A program made the position numbers and the translations under genes. From NCBI GenBank assembly GCA_003427395.1, contig BFEA01000174.1, positions 173,762 through 224,893 of the forward strand: a stretch of DNA of 51,132 bases. Reading direction: 5' to 3'. The notes beneath the pieces are model-generated. The model ran no database searches. It saw only the letters and a list, made by a program, of their open reading frames with translations, and had not been told where the DNA came from. Positions within the stretch are counted from its first letter, which is position 1; each line of letters starts with the position of its first letter. Shown piece after piece: positions 40,179 through 51,132 of this stretch. This DNA comes from Chara braunii. Taxonomy: Eukaryota > Streptophyta > Charophyceae > Charales > Characeae.

Positions 40179-41584
40179 AGGTTAACCTAATTACTGTCGA
40201 TTCACGATTCATCACCTAATTGCCAATTTCGAATTTTTTCCCCTTTGGCGCAAATTTTATTTTTTGAAATTTCGGTGAAATCTGAAATGGCGCAGTAGCC
40301 GAGTTTTTTATTGGTCTTTTTCTTGAATTTTGAAATTTCGCTGTTTGATAAATCCGGAATTTTTTTCTTTCTTCGGAAGTATATTAATTGCGCTAATTCG
40401 TTTTTTTTATAAATTCGGAATCGCACATTAATTAGTAGCTGAAAATTTAGATTTTTTGTTTATTTTTCAGATATTCGAATTTTTCATTGCTTTAATCACT
40501 TGTACCTTCGAGCCTATTTTTGCCGGCCCTGAATTTCACTGCGCTCCGAGTTTGCCGAGCCTGGGTACCACTCCATTTTCTTTTTAGTACTCTCACGAAA
40601 AAAAAAAAAAAAAAAAAAAATTGCGGCCGTGAAACTTAAAAAAGAAGAAGAAAAAAAAAAGGAAACTAAGCTTTGGCCGTGATTGCAGTTGTATACATTC
40701 TTGGAAGTGGTAGTGTGAGTGTGCCCTTAGTTAGGGCATCTCAACCCTGTGGCCATGTTTTCATATTCGAAAAAGAGAATAGAAGGAAAAAAAAAGGGGC
40801 ACACGGATCCGGCCGTGAAAATGGCTGGATACATTCCCCTAAGTGCCAGTGTGATCAGCGTTACAATCCTTTGACGAAACACGGCTTGAGCAGATCATGG
40901 TTTCCGCCCTGCCTCGTTGGCAGGGGACTCGTAAGAAACACACGATAAAGAAAAAACAGAAAAAAGTGACATTCAGAATATGACCGCGTTACCTGTAAGA
41001 TGCATTCTGTGGAGGAAGACTGTGAGCACGTCCTCCTAGACTACCCTGCCCGACATCATTGCAGTAGAGAAAGCATTCCCCCCCCCCCCCCTTTTCCATT
41101 CACTCGCATGCATTATAAAGCTCATATTTATGGGATATTGCCGACCCTATGTCCCATCCCCAATTTCTTCGAAAATCGGCAAAAACTCGTAATTTCCCAA
41201 CACTGGTGGAGGTACTAGCGGTTTAATACTCCAAAATTTTATGTTTTTTCAAAAAATCTCTCTTTGCAGCTGAATTTCGGGATTCTATTTTCCAAAATCG
41301 AAATTTGTTGCGCATACTCTCATCTGGATTACCAAAATCGAAATTTGTTGCGCATACTCTCATCTGGATTATTCCGAATTCTATTTTTTACTCCGAATTA
41401 CGGTCAATTACCTGAACTTGCAAATAGTTTTTTTGCAGTTCTTGATTAATTATCATTTATATTAATCTGCAGTCTGACACTCGGAAGTATTTTTTATATT
41501 GTTTCAATTTCGTGACTTTGGGGATTGAGAGACCTACCGAACTTGTGATTTCAAACTTTTTATTTTTTTTCGAAATTGTTGTTA
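40049..41584 (+). other. Element E leader, left part
   Basis: Begins with GATT repeats (about 40100-40180), then AT-rich sequence with a poly-A run near 40600 and a poly-C run near 41082. A 39-bp tandem duplication (CCAAAATCGAAATTTGTTGC and onward) lies at about 41292-41370. No credible frame. It ends at GTTA where element C inserts and continues at 50405. Confidence 0.7.
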
Positions 41585-42595
41585 TGCAAGGAAAATGAGC
41601 AATAGGGAGATGACAATAATCAGATCGCACAATCACATTGAAAGCCAGTTCGTATCACAGTGTTCAGAAAGCAGCATTGCACCAATATGACACCAATAGA
41701 AAATCGTAGCACTGAAAACCAATATCAATGAGAACTTTCTCTCGCCACCACCAACATATGTATCCAGTCCCTATTTCCCTACTTGGCGCTCGACGCCCAG
41801 CCTACTCCCTACACAACTACTACTAGCCTACTAATTGACGATGCAACTGTTGACGTCAGCAGCCTCCTAAGTACTTGAAGATGTCGCCCATGCAGACCAT
41901 TGCCAATACCAGGTATGTGCAATCACATCATCATCATCATCATCATCATCATCCTTCTCTCTCTTTCTCCCTCGTCTTCCTCCCCACGTCTTCCCTTTGT
42001 ACATCCGAAGACCACCCCTACGCCTCACTGTACAACCAAGCCCTCAACCAGCTATGGAGGATGTGCCATGGCGCTGCCCTCATCAGCGCCCTGTTCCCTG
42101 CACGACCGACACGCTTGCACCTCGCCTCTCAGCACCAGCAGCAGCCCACGAGCGTCCGCTCCAGCAGCGTTGCCGCTAGCATCCGAGTGCCTGGATGTCT
42201 TACCAGGCAGCAAACTTTTTCCTATATGGAAAGAGCCTGCCTGTCTTCGCAGCCTGGCTGGCCTGGGCCTGGGCCCAGAAGCTTCCGGTAAGCCCCAGGA
42301 TGTTACGCCTCTGCTGCGGCTATTGGGCCTCATTCAGTTGGGCCTCCCAACTGTCTGTGTATGAGGCTGCGAATCTCGCCCAGGGCCTGCACTTTCGGAA
42401 TTGCCTAGAAGGCCGTGGAATTTCCTTGCTGCTTGGCCTGTGTTTCCTCAACCAACTGGCACGACGACTGCCTAGACCCCAAATACGAATTTGACAGCTT
42501 AGGGCCTCTCGTGATTTGTTAGGCCCACCTTCACTTAGGGCGGGAACATTTGCAGCAGGGGCCCCTCAGGCCTGCCGAGGACCCAAATCCTCGCA
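41585..42595 (-). mobile_element. 3' LTR of element C
   Basis: Minus strand from TGCGAGGATTTGGG to CTTGCA. It contains a CAT trinucleotide run (about 41926-41951) and CT-rich stretches. Plus-strand frames here are shadows and recur in the other LTR. Confidence 0.9.
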
Positions 42596-42610
42596 TTCCC
42601 TCCTCCTTTT
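42596..42610 (-). promoter_or_regulatory. Polypurine tract of element C
   Basis: The minus strand reads AAAAGGAGGAGGGAA immediately before TGCGAGG. Confidence 0.85.
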
Positions 42611-42634
42611 CTTCGATAGTCCTCTGAGAAGTCC

Positions 42635-43090
42635 TTATGTAACAGGCTGCTGCCCTTTTAGCTTTCTGTCGTAACTTGAGATAATGTGGGGAGCGGTCCT
42701 CATTAATTCCTCTCTTGTGAACCACCGGTCTTCTCGAGGATCAATGTGATGTCTGAACCGCACTCGGTATTGCATCTGTGGCTTTGGCGGTCGGCCCCTT
42801 CCTGGAGGTTTGGGCACAGGCATCAACTTGTGCTCGATGATATCGTCAATGTCCACGTGTCCGTTCATGGTTGGGGGCAACATTGATCTTCTGGAGGGAA
42901 ACTGATCTGTGGCAGCGAAAGGTGCCAACTTGGATGCATGGAAAATAGGGTAAGTACGCAAGTGTGCAGGAATGCGAATCACGTATGAAGGCCCATCCGA
43001 TTGATCCCCTACAATGTCTAAGACCTCCCAGGGCCCAAAGTACTGTTTACGTGAAATCCCAAACTCCTGACCTACTTCAGATGACTTAAC
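42635..43090 (-). pseudogene. pol: Element C integrase C-terminus: GPY/F module and chromodomain-like tail
   Basis: Minus strand. QYFGPWEVLDIVGD lies near 43015, then a PIFHASKLAPF stretch, DIDDIIEHKLMPVPKPPGRG, and the tail QYRVRFRHHIDPREDRWFT ending RKLKGQQPVT. The wording nearly repeats that of element A. A frame break near 43090 separates it from the core. Chromodomain identity is inferred from position and the aromatic/basic pattern. Confidence 0.72.
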
Positions 43091-43900
43091 CTAGACTCTA
43101 TCACCTACCTGAAAGTTAGAGGGTCGTCTATGTCTATTCTCAGATGCGATCATAGCATCCTGAGACTTTCTAATATGTTCGACGGCCTGCTGCAGCATCT
43201 CTTCATAATTAACAGCAAACTCTATGCTGCTAGGTGCTGCAGTGGGTTGCCTTTTTGGTAGCAGAAAGTCAAGTGCAGTTCTGGGCTTCCAACCAAGATG
43301 CAGCTGGTTGGGAGTCATACCAGTAGTATTGTGCACATCATTGTTGTACAGGCTGGCGACGAGAGGTTTCTCGTCCCAGTCATCCTGACTTGGCTTAATA
43401 TAATGTCGAAGCAGGTGCTGTACTACCCGGTTCATCTGTTCTGCCTGGCCATTTGACTCAGGGTGATTCCCTGACATCATTTGCAGCTTGGTACCTATCT
43501 GCTTAGTTGTCGCCTGCCATAGTTCGCTGGTAAACCTTACATCCCTATCACTTACTATCAGCGTAGGTAGTCCAAAATCCCTAACCCAATTATCCAGAAA
43601 CAGTTTGATGACATAGTCAGTTTTCGCATTTCTGGCATAGTGATACATCTTACATACTTACAAAAGCGGTCTACTATCACGAAGATGTGCCTTTTTTCAG
43701 ACCGGCTGGTTACAAGAGTATCCATGAAGTCCATGGACACACTCTGACCAAGACCTTCAGGAATCGGCAAGGGCTTGATGAGCCCAAGCAGAGCCTGAGT
43801 CCTAGGTTTGTCCCTTTGGCAAACCTGGCAAGTTTCAACGTACTTTTTCGCATCTTGCATCATAGTGGGCCGCCAAAATTTCTGCACTAAGTTAGCTGAA
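43091..43900 (-). pseudogene. pol: Element C integrase zinc domain and core
   Basis: Minus strand. HDAIGHFGYKKTS and CQVCQRDKPRT form the HHCC domain at the end of the RNase H frame. VSMDFMDTLVTSRSE gives the first Asp. A frameshift near 43640 leads to LIVSDRDVRFTSELW and NHPESNGQAEQMN for the second Asp and Glu. TPNQLHLGWKPRTALDFLL is identical in type to element A. Confidence 0.85.
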
Positions 43901-44595
43901 GTCTTTTTATAACCAAAATGGCCAATTGCATCATGACACTCACCTAGAAATAAACTACGTAAAGACTCTCTATTAGGCACACACAATCTTTTATTCCCTA
44001 CCTTCTGAAGAAACAGCAAGCCGTCTACCATCGTAAATTCATCCAAAGTCACTTTGTCCCTCACTTGGAATTTATCGATGATCTCATAGATAAGTGGATC
44101 TTGCTGATAGGCTTCCACCAATGATCGAGTTAGATCGTTAGATATGCCAAATTCAATAATTAACGTGCCCAGATAATCTGCCCGACGAGATAACGCATCA
44201 GCCACTTTGTTGTACTCTCCCTTGATTGCATCAACTTGATAGTCATACATGTCTATCACTTGTATCCATCGCTTGAGTGCATCAGACAACACAGGTTGTG
44301 TCTTGATCCAGTGTAAGGTCTCATGGTCAGAGCTCACGTAGAAGAATCTGCCGAGGAGATAATGTCTCCAATGAACCAGCACTCTATATAGGGCATAGAG
44401 CTCACGCTCATACGTGGACTTTGCTAGCTTTTGAGATGGCATCTTCTTACTCATGTACTCGATTGGTCTAAACTTTGTCCCCTCCTTTTGTGCAAGGACC
44501 GCGCCTATGCCATATTGGCTGACATCTATGGTCACGACAAAGGGTTTATCAGGATCGGGGAAGTTTGAGGACCTCATAGTCTGTCAGAGCATACT
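43901..44595 (-). pseudogene. pol: Element C RNase H
   Basis: Minus strand. FVVTIDVSQYGIGAVLAQ (first Asp), KSTYERELYALYRVL (Glu), VSSDHETLHWIK (Asp) and NKVADALSRRADYL (last Asp). Open within itself; a frame break near 44580-44600 separates it from the RT thumb. Confidence 0.85.
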
Positions 44596-45390
44596 TCAGT
44601 TTCCTGAAGGCCGCCTCACACTCTTCAGTCCACTCCCAAGGGTGTCAAGTCGAGTTAGATCTGTTAATGGGGAAGCCATAGTACTATAGTTCTTAACAAA
44701 CGAACAATAGTAGTCCGTCATCCCCAAAAACGGTCTGACCTCAGTAACAGTCTGAGTTCTGGGCCAGTCATGTATGTTGACCACCTTAGCATCATTCCGA
44801 CCTCAATCCATCCGCTGAGATTTCATGACCCAAGTACAAGATCTTGGTGCGACCGAACTCGCATTTCTCCAAGTTAACCTTGTACTGGTGCTGTCTTAGA
44901 AGACCTAGCACTATAGCTGCTCCTCTACAGTCCTACTGAAGATAAGAATATCGTCGAGGTACACGACAATAAACTTGTCTAAGTATTCATGAAATATCCT
45001 GTTCATTGCGTGCTGGAATGTACCAGGTGCATTGCATAGGCCAAAGGACATCACCACAAACTCGTACAGACCGTACCTCGTCCGAAATGCGGTTTTGTGC
45101 TGGTCCTCAGGTCTAATGGCAATTTGATGGTATCCGGACTTCAGATCTATCTTGGTGAAGTACTGGCATCCCTGCACTCTCTCCAGTAGGTCGTCGATGT
45201 GGGGTGGGGGCTCTGCGTTTTTAACAGTGATGGCATTGAGGCCCCTATAGTCAATGCACATCCTCAGTGTACCTCCCTTCTCTGGGACAAATAAGACTGG
45301 CGCACCGTAAGGGGAGGTACTAGGCCGAATCCATCCCTTTTCTATGAGCCCCTTGAGCTGGCGGCGGAGCTTATCCGCATGTGGGCTCCT
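44596..45390 (-). pseudogene. pol: Element C reverse transcriptase
   Basis: Minus strand. [12 protein letters not shown] and [19 protein letters not shown] lead to [16 protein letters not shown] (motif A), [16 protein letters not shown] (motif B; S where P is usual) and [15 protein letters not shown] (motif C). A stop at 44911 and frame changes to about 44784 break the connection, after which EVRPFLGMTDYYCSFVKNYS gives the thumb. This copy shows what element A lost at its organelle insertion. Confidence 0.87.
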
Positions 45391-46130
45391 AAAAAAGGTC
45401 TGAATATGTTGCCACGGCTGATTCTATCTCCGGGGGTGTTTTAACGGCCTCCCCTTTTTCAGAGACAAAGACTAGATACATGCCCTCCTCGCGATTCTGC
45501 TTGTAGTAGTTATAAAAAGAGGAAACACACATGCAGTCGTAGTTCTCCACTAGACTGCTAGCCTTATATTTCTGCAGTCTAACAGTCCTACCATTTTCCA
45601 ACTTGTGTAACAACACCTTCCTATCCCAATCAAACTGAGGTTGTGCAACCTCGAGGTAGTACATGCCTAGTAACATGTCAAAGGGCAGTTCGTCGCTAAC
45701 GAGGAATGGGATTTTATGTTTTGCTTCCCCTCCTCCATAAGAGAAGGAACAGACTACGTCCTTGACAGTCTTTGGTGCCTATTGGTTAGCGATACAGTTC
45801 TGCTAAGCCGCTATACTTGGTCCCCTAAGTGCAGTCTATCCACACAAGCACAACTGATGAAATTCCGTGTAGAGCCTATGTCTGCGAAGGCGCCCACTTT
45901 GCGGCCACCTACATCAACCTCTACCACGAAATGTTCACCCTTTGGACCTCTACTGATCATCGCCCAAGAGTCTCTGGGGTCCTTCCCTGACCACTCAGTC
46001 TCTAACTCTTCTCGGGCCTCAGACACATCTCTCGAACAGAGCGTCGGTGGGTCTGAATGTGTTTGCGGGGCGATACGTGGGTCACTAGCCCTAGCCAACA
46101 CCTGAACTGGGGAAGGCAACGTTATCAGTT
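45391..46130 (-). pseudogene. pol: Element C protease and linker
   Basis: Minus strand. The protease strand reads VGAFADIGSTRNFIS, with DIG for D-S/T-G. A second part in another frame begins MLLGMYYLEVAQPQFDW, the usual LG landmark. The linker KYKASSLVENYDCMCVSSFYN and onward matches element A at 4377-4600. Frame changes near 45700-45810 separate the parts. Confidence 0.75.
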
Positions 46131-46259
46131 CAGCGCGAGTAAGAGCGGCTAAAACTCCTACTGGCCCGAGGTGTTTCCCTGTGAAGTGCTCACATAAGCA
46201 CTCTCAGGGTTCGAAGATAAGCCCACCACCGTTGGAGAGGCTACCTTCGTAGTGACCTT

Positions 46260-46620
46260 CTAACCTCGACACGTTCTAGACGTGTGGCCATAATTGCCAC
46301 AGTTCATGCACGTGCCCCTGACAACTCGATCCCTCCATACCTCGTAATCTAAACCAAGTTTTACCCATGCGGGTGTTCCTTGGTCGCCTTGACCCGTGGA
46401 CTGTACTACCTTCTTTTTCCCGGTCCCCCTAACCTTTTCCTTGATAGGGGCCATGACTCCCCCATCCGAAGTCTCACTGGCCCCATCATGCTCTGTCTCA
46501 TCCCCTAGATCTGGGAACTCGTCAATCTTCGTCGTCTGACCATCATGGTCAACGAACATTAATTGACCCTTCTTTTTCCAGTCCTGGGGAAGCTTCTTCC
46601 TCCTACCATCTACCTGACTC
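46260..46620 (-). pseudogene. gag: Element C nucleocapsid (CCHC knuckle)
   Basis: Minus strand. An acidic stretch (MFVDHDGQTTKIDEFPDLG) is followed by a basic linker and CMNCGNYGHTSRTCRG, a CCHC knuckle just before a TAG. In the intact family it would be continuous with gag upstream; here stops near 46620 and 46769 intervene. I see no slippery heptamer at this stop, unlike B and D. Confidence 0.78.
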
Positions 46621-48064
46621 TAATGCACGGATCCCAATTTTGCCTCTATGTCTAAGGCCTTCTTGCTAAAAGAAGCGAAGTTGTGTTGTTCGACATAGGC
46701 CTCATCTACTAGCTTTGCTAACCTCTGAATGCAGACATCTTAGGTAATCCGTGAGGAGAACCTGCTGGTCATAGCGCACACCAGGTTACAAGCAGACGTT
46801 CTACGGTATCCGTGAGCTCACAAACATTCTTGTACCTTCTGGCACAAAGACTGTTGATTGCATATGTGGCCTTTTGAGCCCCTTGAGGGTCATGCCACGT
46901 GTTATACACGGACCGTATGAATTCTTCCAATGTTTGGGCTTGAGCCCAGGCATCGAAGTTCTGAACGTAGCCCTCTTGCTGCACTAGGCCATTCAACCAA
47001 CGGGCTGCTGACCCTTCTAAAAAGAAGGCAGCTACTACAACTTCTTGCTCCGACCTGGGGAGCTTGTGCCTCACATAGGTAGGCACCGTCCTCACCCAGG
47101 TGTCCAAGTCCTCATCCTTCTTCCTGTTGCCAGAGAAGGGCTTAGGACTCAACAAGGGTATTTTGGGCATCCACTGCGTAGGCTGCATTGGCCCAGGAGA
47201 TTGCTGCAGCGGCTGCATAGCCACGGAAACAGGTTGCTGCACACTAACCTGGGCCTGACTTGACAGTGAGACTGTAGTAACCACTGTCGTGGATGGTACG
47301 ACAGAAGTTCTAAGAACCGGACCACTAACGATTAGTTGACTATTCGAAGGAGGTATGCCAAACATAGGAGAGAAGGATGCCCCTACTGGCGACGGCGTCA
47401 CTGAGGGGCCCGCGCCCGAAGGGGGAGCTACAACATACTGAGGCTGCCTCATCATGGGACGAGGAGCCTGCAGTGCAGCCAAAATTTGCATCTGGACTAG
47501 TTTGGCCAGCACTTCCTGCTGAACAGCCTGTGCTTCAGCCACACAGAGGAGCGAGTTACGCAGCGCTCGCATCACAGGGTCCAGTGTTGACTCATCTAAT
47601 GCTTCTAATCTTCCTAGCTCGTATCTCCTACTCCCTAGTCTGGTTTTTCTCAAAATAGCTCGCTCTCTCCTCACCGCTGCCTCTCTCAACTGCCACTGCA
47701 ACTCATCATGAAGTTCCTCTGCCTGGAGGATCTCATAATCCTCTGGTGTGAGTGGCGTCTGCTGGCCGACTTGAGAGCCAACAGATTGACTAACAGAACT
47801 CTGAGAGATACCCTGACTGACACCTGACGAAGAGGCCTGGGACAAGGCGTGTGACGTTGTAGAGGAGGTAGCCATCGCAACCTCAACCTGAACTCTAGCG
47901 TCCGCTAGTCTTGCTGCTGCAAGTGTCCGTTCAGCGTTGGTTGCCGCTGTCCTAGCCCTCTCTAATATCGTCCTTTCCCTGGCTTCCCTTTGCAGCCGCC
48001 TTTCCTCTCCCTGGCCTAACTCCAAAAAGGTAATCGATTGACTGAGTGCAGTTCTATGAGTCAT
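46621..48064 (-). pseudogene. gag: Element C gag (matrix/capsid part)
   Basis: Minus strand, 431 codons from MTHRTALSQS to a TGA at 46769, followed by further gag sequence (KALDIEAKLGS) in another frame. A helical alanine/arginine-rich N-terminus precedes a serine-rich and glutamine/proline-rich middle (near 47160-47460), then the capsid-like PLLSPKPFSGNRKKDEDLDT with VVAAFFLEGSAARWLNGL. Retrotransposon-gag-like by the FSG...D/E..W pattern. Longest open frame of the element. Confidence 0.8.
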
Positions 48065-49382
48065 TCTAAGATGTTCGACTGCTCATTCGTCCTCCTCACT
48101 ACCGCCTGCATCACTCATGAGTTACAGTGTGTGTGATCGAAACTAGAGTCCACACTGAACCCTACCTCAGCATGACACACAACCGGGTATGATCAAACAC
48201 CTAATTCCGGTAAACCTGGAGAGTGGTCAAGTTGTAACCAACAATCAATGTCAGGTCCGATAGGTAAGTTTGAATTCTATTTTTAGATTACTCTTACACA
48301 GATTGCAATGCAGCAAGGAAAGAACTAACCCATCTGCAGTTGTCTGTCAGTTGTTAACAAGTCTGTAACAACTAAATAATCAAAAATAAAATAACCTACC
48401 TGTTGAGATGCATGCTTGATGGCAGTTTGTCTAATTAATGCTACCGCGAACAGTTACCGGAATCCCCCCCTCTCCTTGTATCCTTCTTGAGTTGTCACTT
48501 TGTGTCAACGCCCTGAGCATCTGGTTGAGCAGCGTGTCTGAACGTGTGCAATCCGGCCCACCCCTGTGCCCCAAGTCAACGCCGAACCTGCCAGCCCCTG
48601 CACTTTATTTATCCTCGCATGCAACGAGCCTTACACCCGGTTTGATCTGGCTGATCAGGAGGCATTTAAGGAGATCCCCCGTAACTCCTTAGGAATTATT
48701 TAACGTCGCAGACAGGACGACGATCACACCCAGAATCAACACCGAGTCCCCGCCAGAAATATTTAAAGACGATCTGGTAAGCGTCCGTTCAAAGGGTTGG
48801 CATGCCCTGCATGACCTCTATTGCGCAGCAGCAGAACCAAGGACTTGCGGCAAAGCATGCGTGTACTAGTCCCAGCGGGTTGACATGGTGACCGTGACCC
48901 GAGTGCTTCGTCCAAGGCCCTTCAGAGGCAACGCCCGTCTCCCACCAGCTTGCTGCCCAGGAAGAATGTCGACTCTCAAGGTTGAGCGCCCGCAACACCT
49001 CACATTGAGAGGACTCTTAAGACAGAACTCACTTCCTCACGGTAAGAAGCAATGAAGAGGGTAGATAAGGAAGGAAGCAACGTACCTGATAATGCTGCCC
49101 CCAACCACTGATTTCTCACCGGCAACCTGATGTGCATTTATGATGACCGGTCTTTGCCTCGACACAACCCACAGCGGAATGCAACTCCACCTCGGCTTAA
49201 ATGCCACATCAGCGAGCTCTCATCATCCAGCTTACATCCCTAATGTCACAATATAGCTTCCTGGCGCGCCCACACGACCTCAGGCTGCCTTACGTCCAAC
49301 GCCCAAGCCTTATCACTGCCCCACACCTCATGCGAAGCACCGAACAACTATTGCGAAGAACCAATGAGCGCAATTCGAACCA
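48065..49382 (-). other. Element C untranslated leader
   Basis: About 1.3 kb, homologous to the leader of element A (15011-16105) over long stretches, with shared GATCTGGCTGATCAGGAGG and AATTATTTAACGTCGCAGAC. No convincing frame. Conservation between two families suggests packaging or translation-control elements, which is inference. Confidence 0.7.
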
Positions 49383-49394
49383 GCTCCGATACCA
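49383..49394 (-). promoter_or_regulatory. Primer-binding site of element C (iMet-like)
   Basis: The minus strand reads TGGTATCGGAGC, three bases after the LTR end. Confidence 0.82.
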
Positions 49395-49397
49395 AAT

Positions 49398-50404
49398 TGC
49401 AAGGAAAATGAGCAATAGCAAGATGACAATAATCAGATTGCACAATCATATTGAAAGCCAGTTCGTATCACAGTGTTAAGAAAGCAGCATTGCACCAATA
49501 TGACACCAATAGAGAATCGTAGCACTGAAAACCAATGTAAATGAGAGCTTTCTCTCGCCATCACCAACATATGTATCCAGTCCCTATCTCCCTACTTGGT
49601 GCTTGGCGCCCAGCCTACTCCCTACACAGCTACTACTAGCCTACTAATTGACAATGCAACTGTTGACATCGGCAGCCTCCGAAGTACTTGAAGATGTCGC
49701 CCATGCAGACCATCGCCAATACCAGGTATGTGCCCTCACATCATCATCATCATCATCCTTCTCTCTCTCTCTCTCTCTCGTCTTCCTCCCCACGCCTTCC
49801 CTTTGTACATCCAAAGACCACCCCTGCGCCTCACTGTACAACCAAGCCCTCAACCAGCTATGGAGGCTGGGCTATGGCGCTGCCCTCAGCAGCGCCCTGT
49901 TCCCTGCACGACCGCACACGCTTGCACCTCGCCTCTCAGCGCCAGCAGCAGCCCACGAGCGTCCACTCCAGCAGCGCTGCCGCTAGCATGCGAGTGCCTG
50001 AATGTCTTACCAGGCAGCGAGCTCTTTCCTATATGGAAAGAGCCTGCTTGTCTTTGCAGCCTGGCTGGCCTGGGCCTGGGCCCAGAAGCTTCCGGTAGGC
50101 CCCAGGATGTTGTGCCTCTGCTGCGGCTATTGGGCCTCATTCAGTTGGTCCTCCCAATTGTCTGTGTACGAGGCTGCGAATCTCGCCCAGGGCCTGCACT
50201 TTCGGAATTGCCTAGAAGGCCATGGAATTTCCTTGCTGCTCGGCCTGTGTTTCCTCAACCAACTGGCGCGACGACACTGCCCGGACCCCAAATACGAATT
50301 TGACAGCTTAGGGCCTCTCGTGATTTGTTAGGCCCGCCTTCACTTAGGGCGGGCACATTTGCAGCAGGGGCCCCTCAGGCCTGCCGAGGACCCAGATCCT
50401 CGCA
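49398..50404 (-). mobile_element. 5' LTR of element C
   Basis: Minus strand from TGCGAGGATCTGGG to CCTTGCA. A hairpin GCCCGCC/GGCGGGC (50332-50354) is intact here and shared with the element A LTR. Followed by the GTTA target duplication. Confidence 0.9.
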
Positions 50405-50670
50405 GTTATTTAAGCAACGATCGAACTTTTCAAATTTGATTAGTGGTTACTTATCTTGGTCATCAAGGTGACCCCATGGGGGTGGGGAAGTTTTACCACT
50501 CTCTCCCCTCCCACCCACCCCATCAACGCTGCCGTCTTTTCCTCTTAGCTTACTTTCTTCGTTCTCTTCCTCTTCTGCCATGGGCATTGGTGAGTTGCCA
50601 CGTCAGCACGGTACCATGTCAGCAGCGACATGTCAGCAGTGACACATCAACATACCACGTCAGCAGCGAC
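50405..50670 (+). other. Element E leader, right part, with 14-bp repeats
   Basis: Resumes with GTTATTTAAGC after element C. Copies of a 14-bp unit RYGTCAGCAGYGAC (50615-50628, 50629-50642, 50657-50670) run up to the presumed gag ATG at 50671. Confidence 0.65.
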
Positions 50671-50936
50671 ATGAACGCAAGGACAACGAGTCGGAGGCCA
50701 ATTACGAGGCTCGACTGTCTGCCATGATGCTCTAGCTTAAGAAAAAGGCAGATGCGGCACTTGCCGCTCGAGAGAAGAGGGAGAGGGAAGCAGAGGAGAA
50801 ACGTCGCCTTGCTGAACCACAACAGCAAGCGCACGACGACGCAACACGACAGGTTGCATATGAAGCACGACAAGCGCGCCTGGATGCATTATTCGAGGAG
50901 GAGGCTGAAGTCTTGACCTTGGCCACCGAATGGGGG
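50671..50936 (+). pseudogene. gag: Element E gag N-terminus (B-related)
   Basis: After the ATG a one-base slip leads to ERKDNESEANYEARLSAMML, then a TAG and KKKADAALAAREKREREAEE. This parallels element B's ETDEAYEARLAPVLAD and KQRADAATVAQKKKEAEA. It breaks off near ATEWG (50930), beyond which unrelated tandem-repeat sequence follows. Non-functional fragment. Confidence 0.75.
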
Positions 50937-51132
50937 GCACCCTGTCTACCGTTTTGAGGTGGGTCAGGTGGCTCAGGTAGGGTGGCTTGTAGCATAGGAC
51001 CATGGTGCACTCTGTCTGCCGCATTGAGGTAGGTCAAGTGGCTTGCGGCCGGTGGCACGCATTGTAGGATTGTGCGGATTTGCGAACAGGTGCCGTTTGA
51101 TTTTGTCTTCGTTTTTTGTTTTTTTGTTTTTT
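50937..51132 (+). repeat. 69-bp tandem duplication replacing gag sequence
   Basis: GCACCCTGTCTACCG...GTCAGGTGGCT at about 50938-50973 recurs at about 51007-51042 with a few changes. Gag homology to element B stops at its left edge. The window ends in a GT/T-rich stretch. Confidence 0.7.

Larger units (their letters stand above)
41585..50404 (-). mobile_element. Element C: complete Ty3/gypsy LTR retrotransposon
   Basis: An 8820-bp minus-strand element with LTRs of 1011 and 1007 bp, TG...CA ends, iMet-like PBS and polypurine tract, flanked by GTTA on both sides (41581-41584 and 50405-50408). The LTRs differ at roughly 7% of sites over the first 220 bp by eye, so it is not recent. It is a sister family of element A: pol, leader and PBS region align throughout. 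Several frameshifts make it non-autonomous. It sits inside element E. Confidence 0.93.

Noticed and set aside
41875-42494. Plus-strand frames with poly-His and proline-rich sequence
   Set aside because: They lie in the 3' LTR of element C and recur in the 5' LTR (49648-50331) with frame differences; the His run is a CAT microsatellite.

Overview
This window is retroelement-dense nuclear DNA from a photosynthetic eukaryote. I see no intact host protein gene. A plastid psbC fragment and a tRNA-Gln that looks mitochondrial, both embedded in nuclear retroelement sequence, point to the green lineage. The 8-10 kb Ty3/gypsy elements, AT-rich leaders and short N gaps would suit a large streptophyte-algal genome such as Chara, but that is a low-certainty inference.

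Layout. (1) Element A (minus-strand Ty3/gypsy, iMet-type PBS) runs from its 3' LTR at the left edge to about 16105. It is broken by an organelle-derived insertion (3190-4073) and by complete plus-strand element B (4733-13903). (2) 16106-19645 is best read as an inversion. It carries the 5' LTR, PBS and leader start of A together with the 5' LTR, tRNA-Asp-type PBS and gag of a second family, X. The protease-RT-RNase H of X continues at 19646-22996 and ends in a truncated X LTR. (3) 23280-25548 is unassigned and contains a 120-N gap. (4) 25549-26079 and 36083-36217 are two halves of one array of about ten hairpins. They share a 20-nt core but have different arms, and the arms remain complementary within each copy. 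Minus-strand element D (26080-36019, 4-bp TSD CCTG) splits the array. (5) 36505-36990 is a second array (four monomers of about 123 bp, alternating types), followed by a decayed Penelope-like reverse transcriptase (37400-38410). (6) From 39880 a B-related element E begins. It is interrupted by complete minus-strand element C (41585-50404, TSD GTTA), and E's leader and gag resume at 50405.

How the parts work. A, B, C and D carry gag with a CCHC knuckle, protease, RT, RNase H, integrase and a chromodomain-like tail in Ty3 order. Every copy has stops, frameshifts or deletions, so none looks autonomous. B and D, from different families, both have a GGGAAAN slippery heptamer in phase at the end of gag, pol in the -1 frame and a hairpin 11-12 nt downstream. 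This suggests programmed -1 frameshifting sets their Gag:Pol ratio.

The strongest candidate for something undescribed is the covarying hairpin array. It lies on the same strand as, and upstream of, the Penelope-like RT, in a noncoding region that is also rich in other hairpins.
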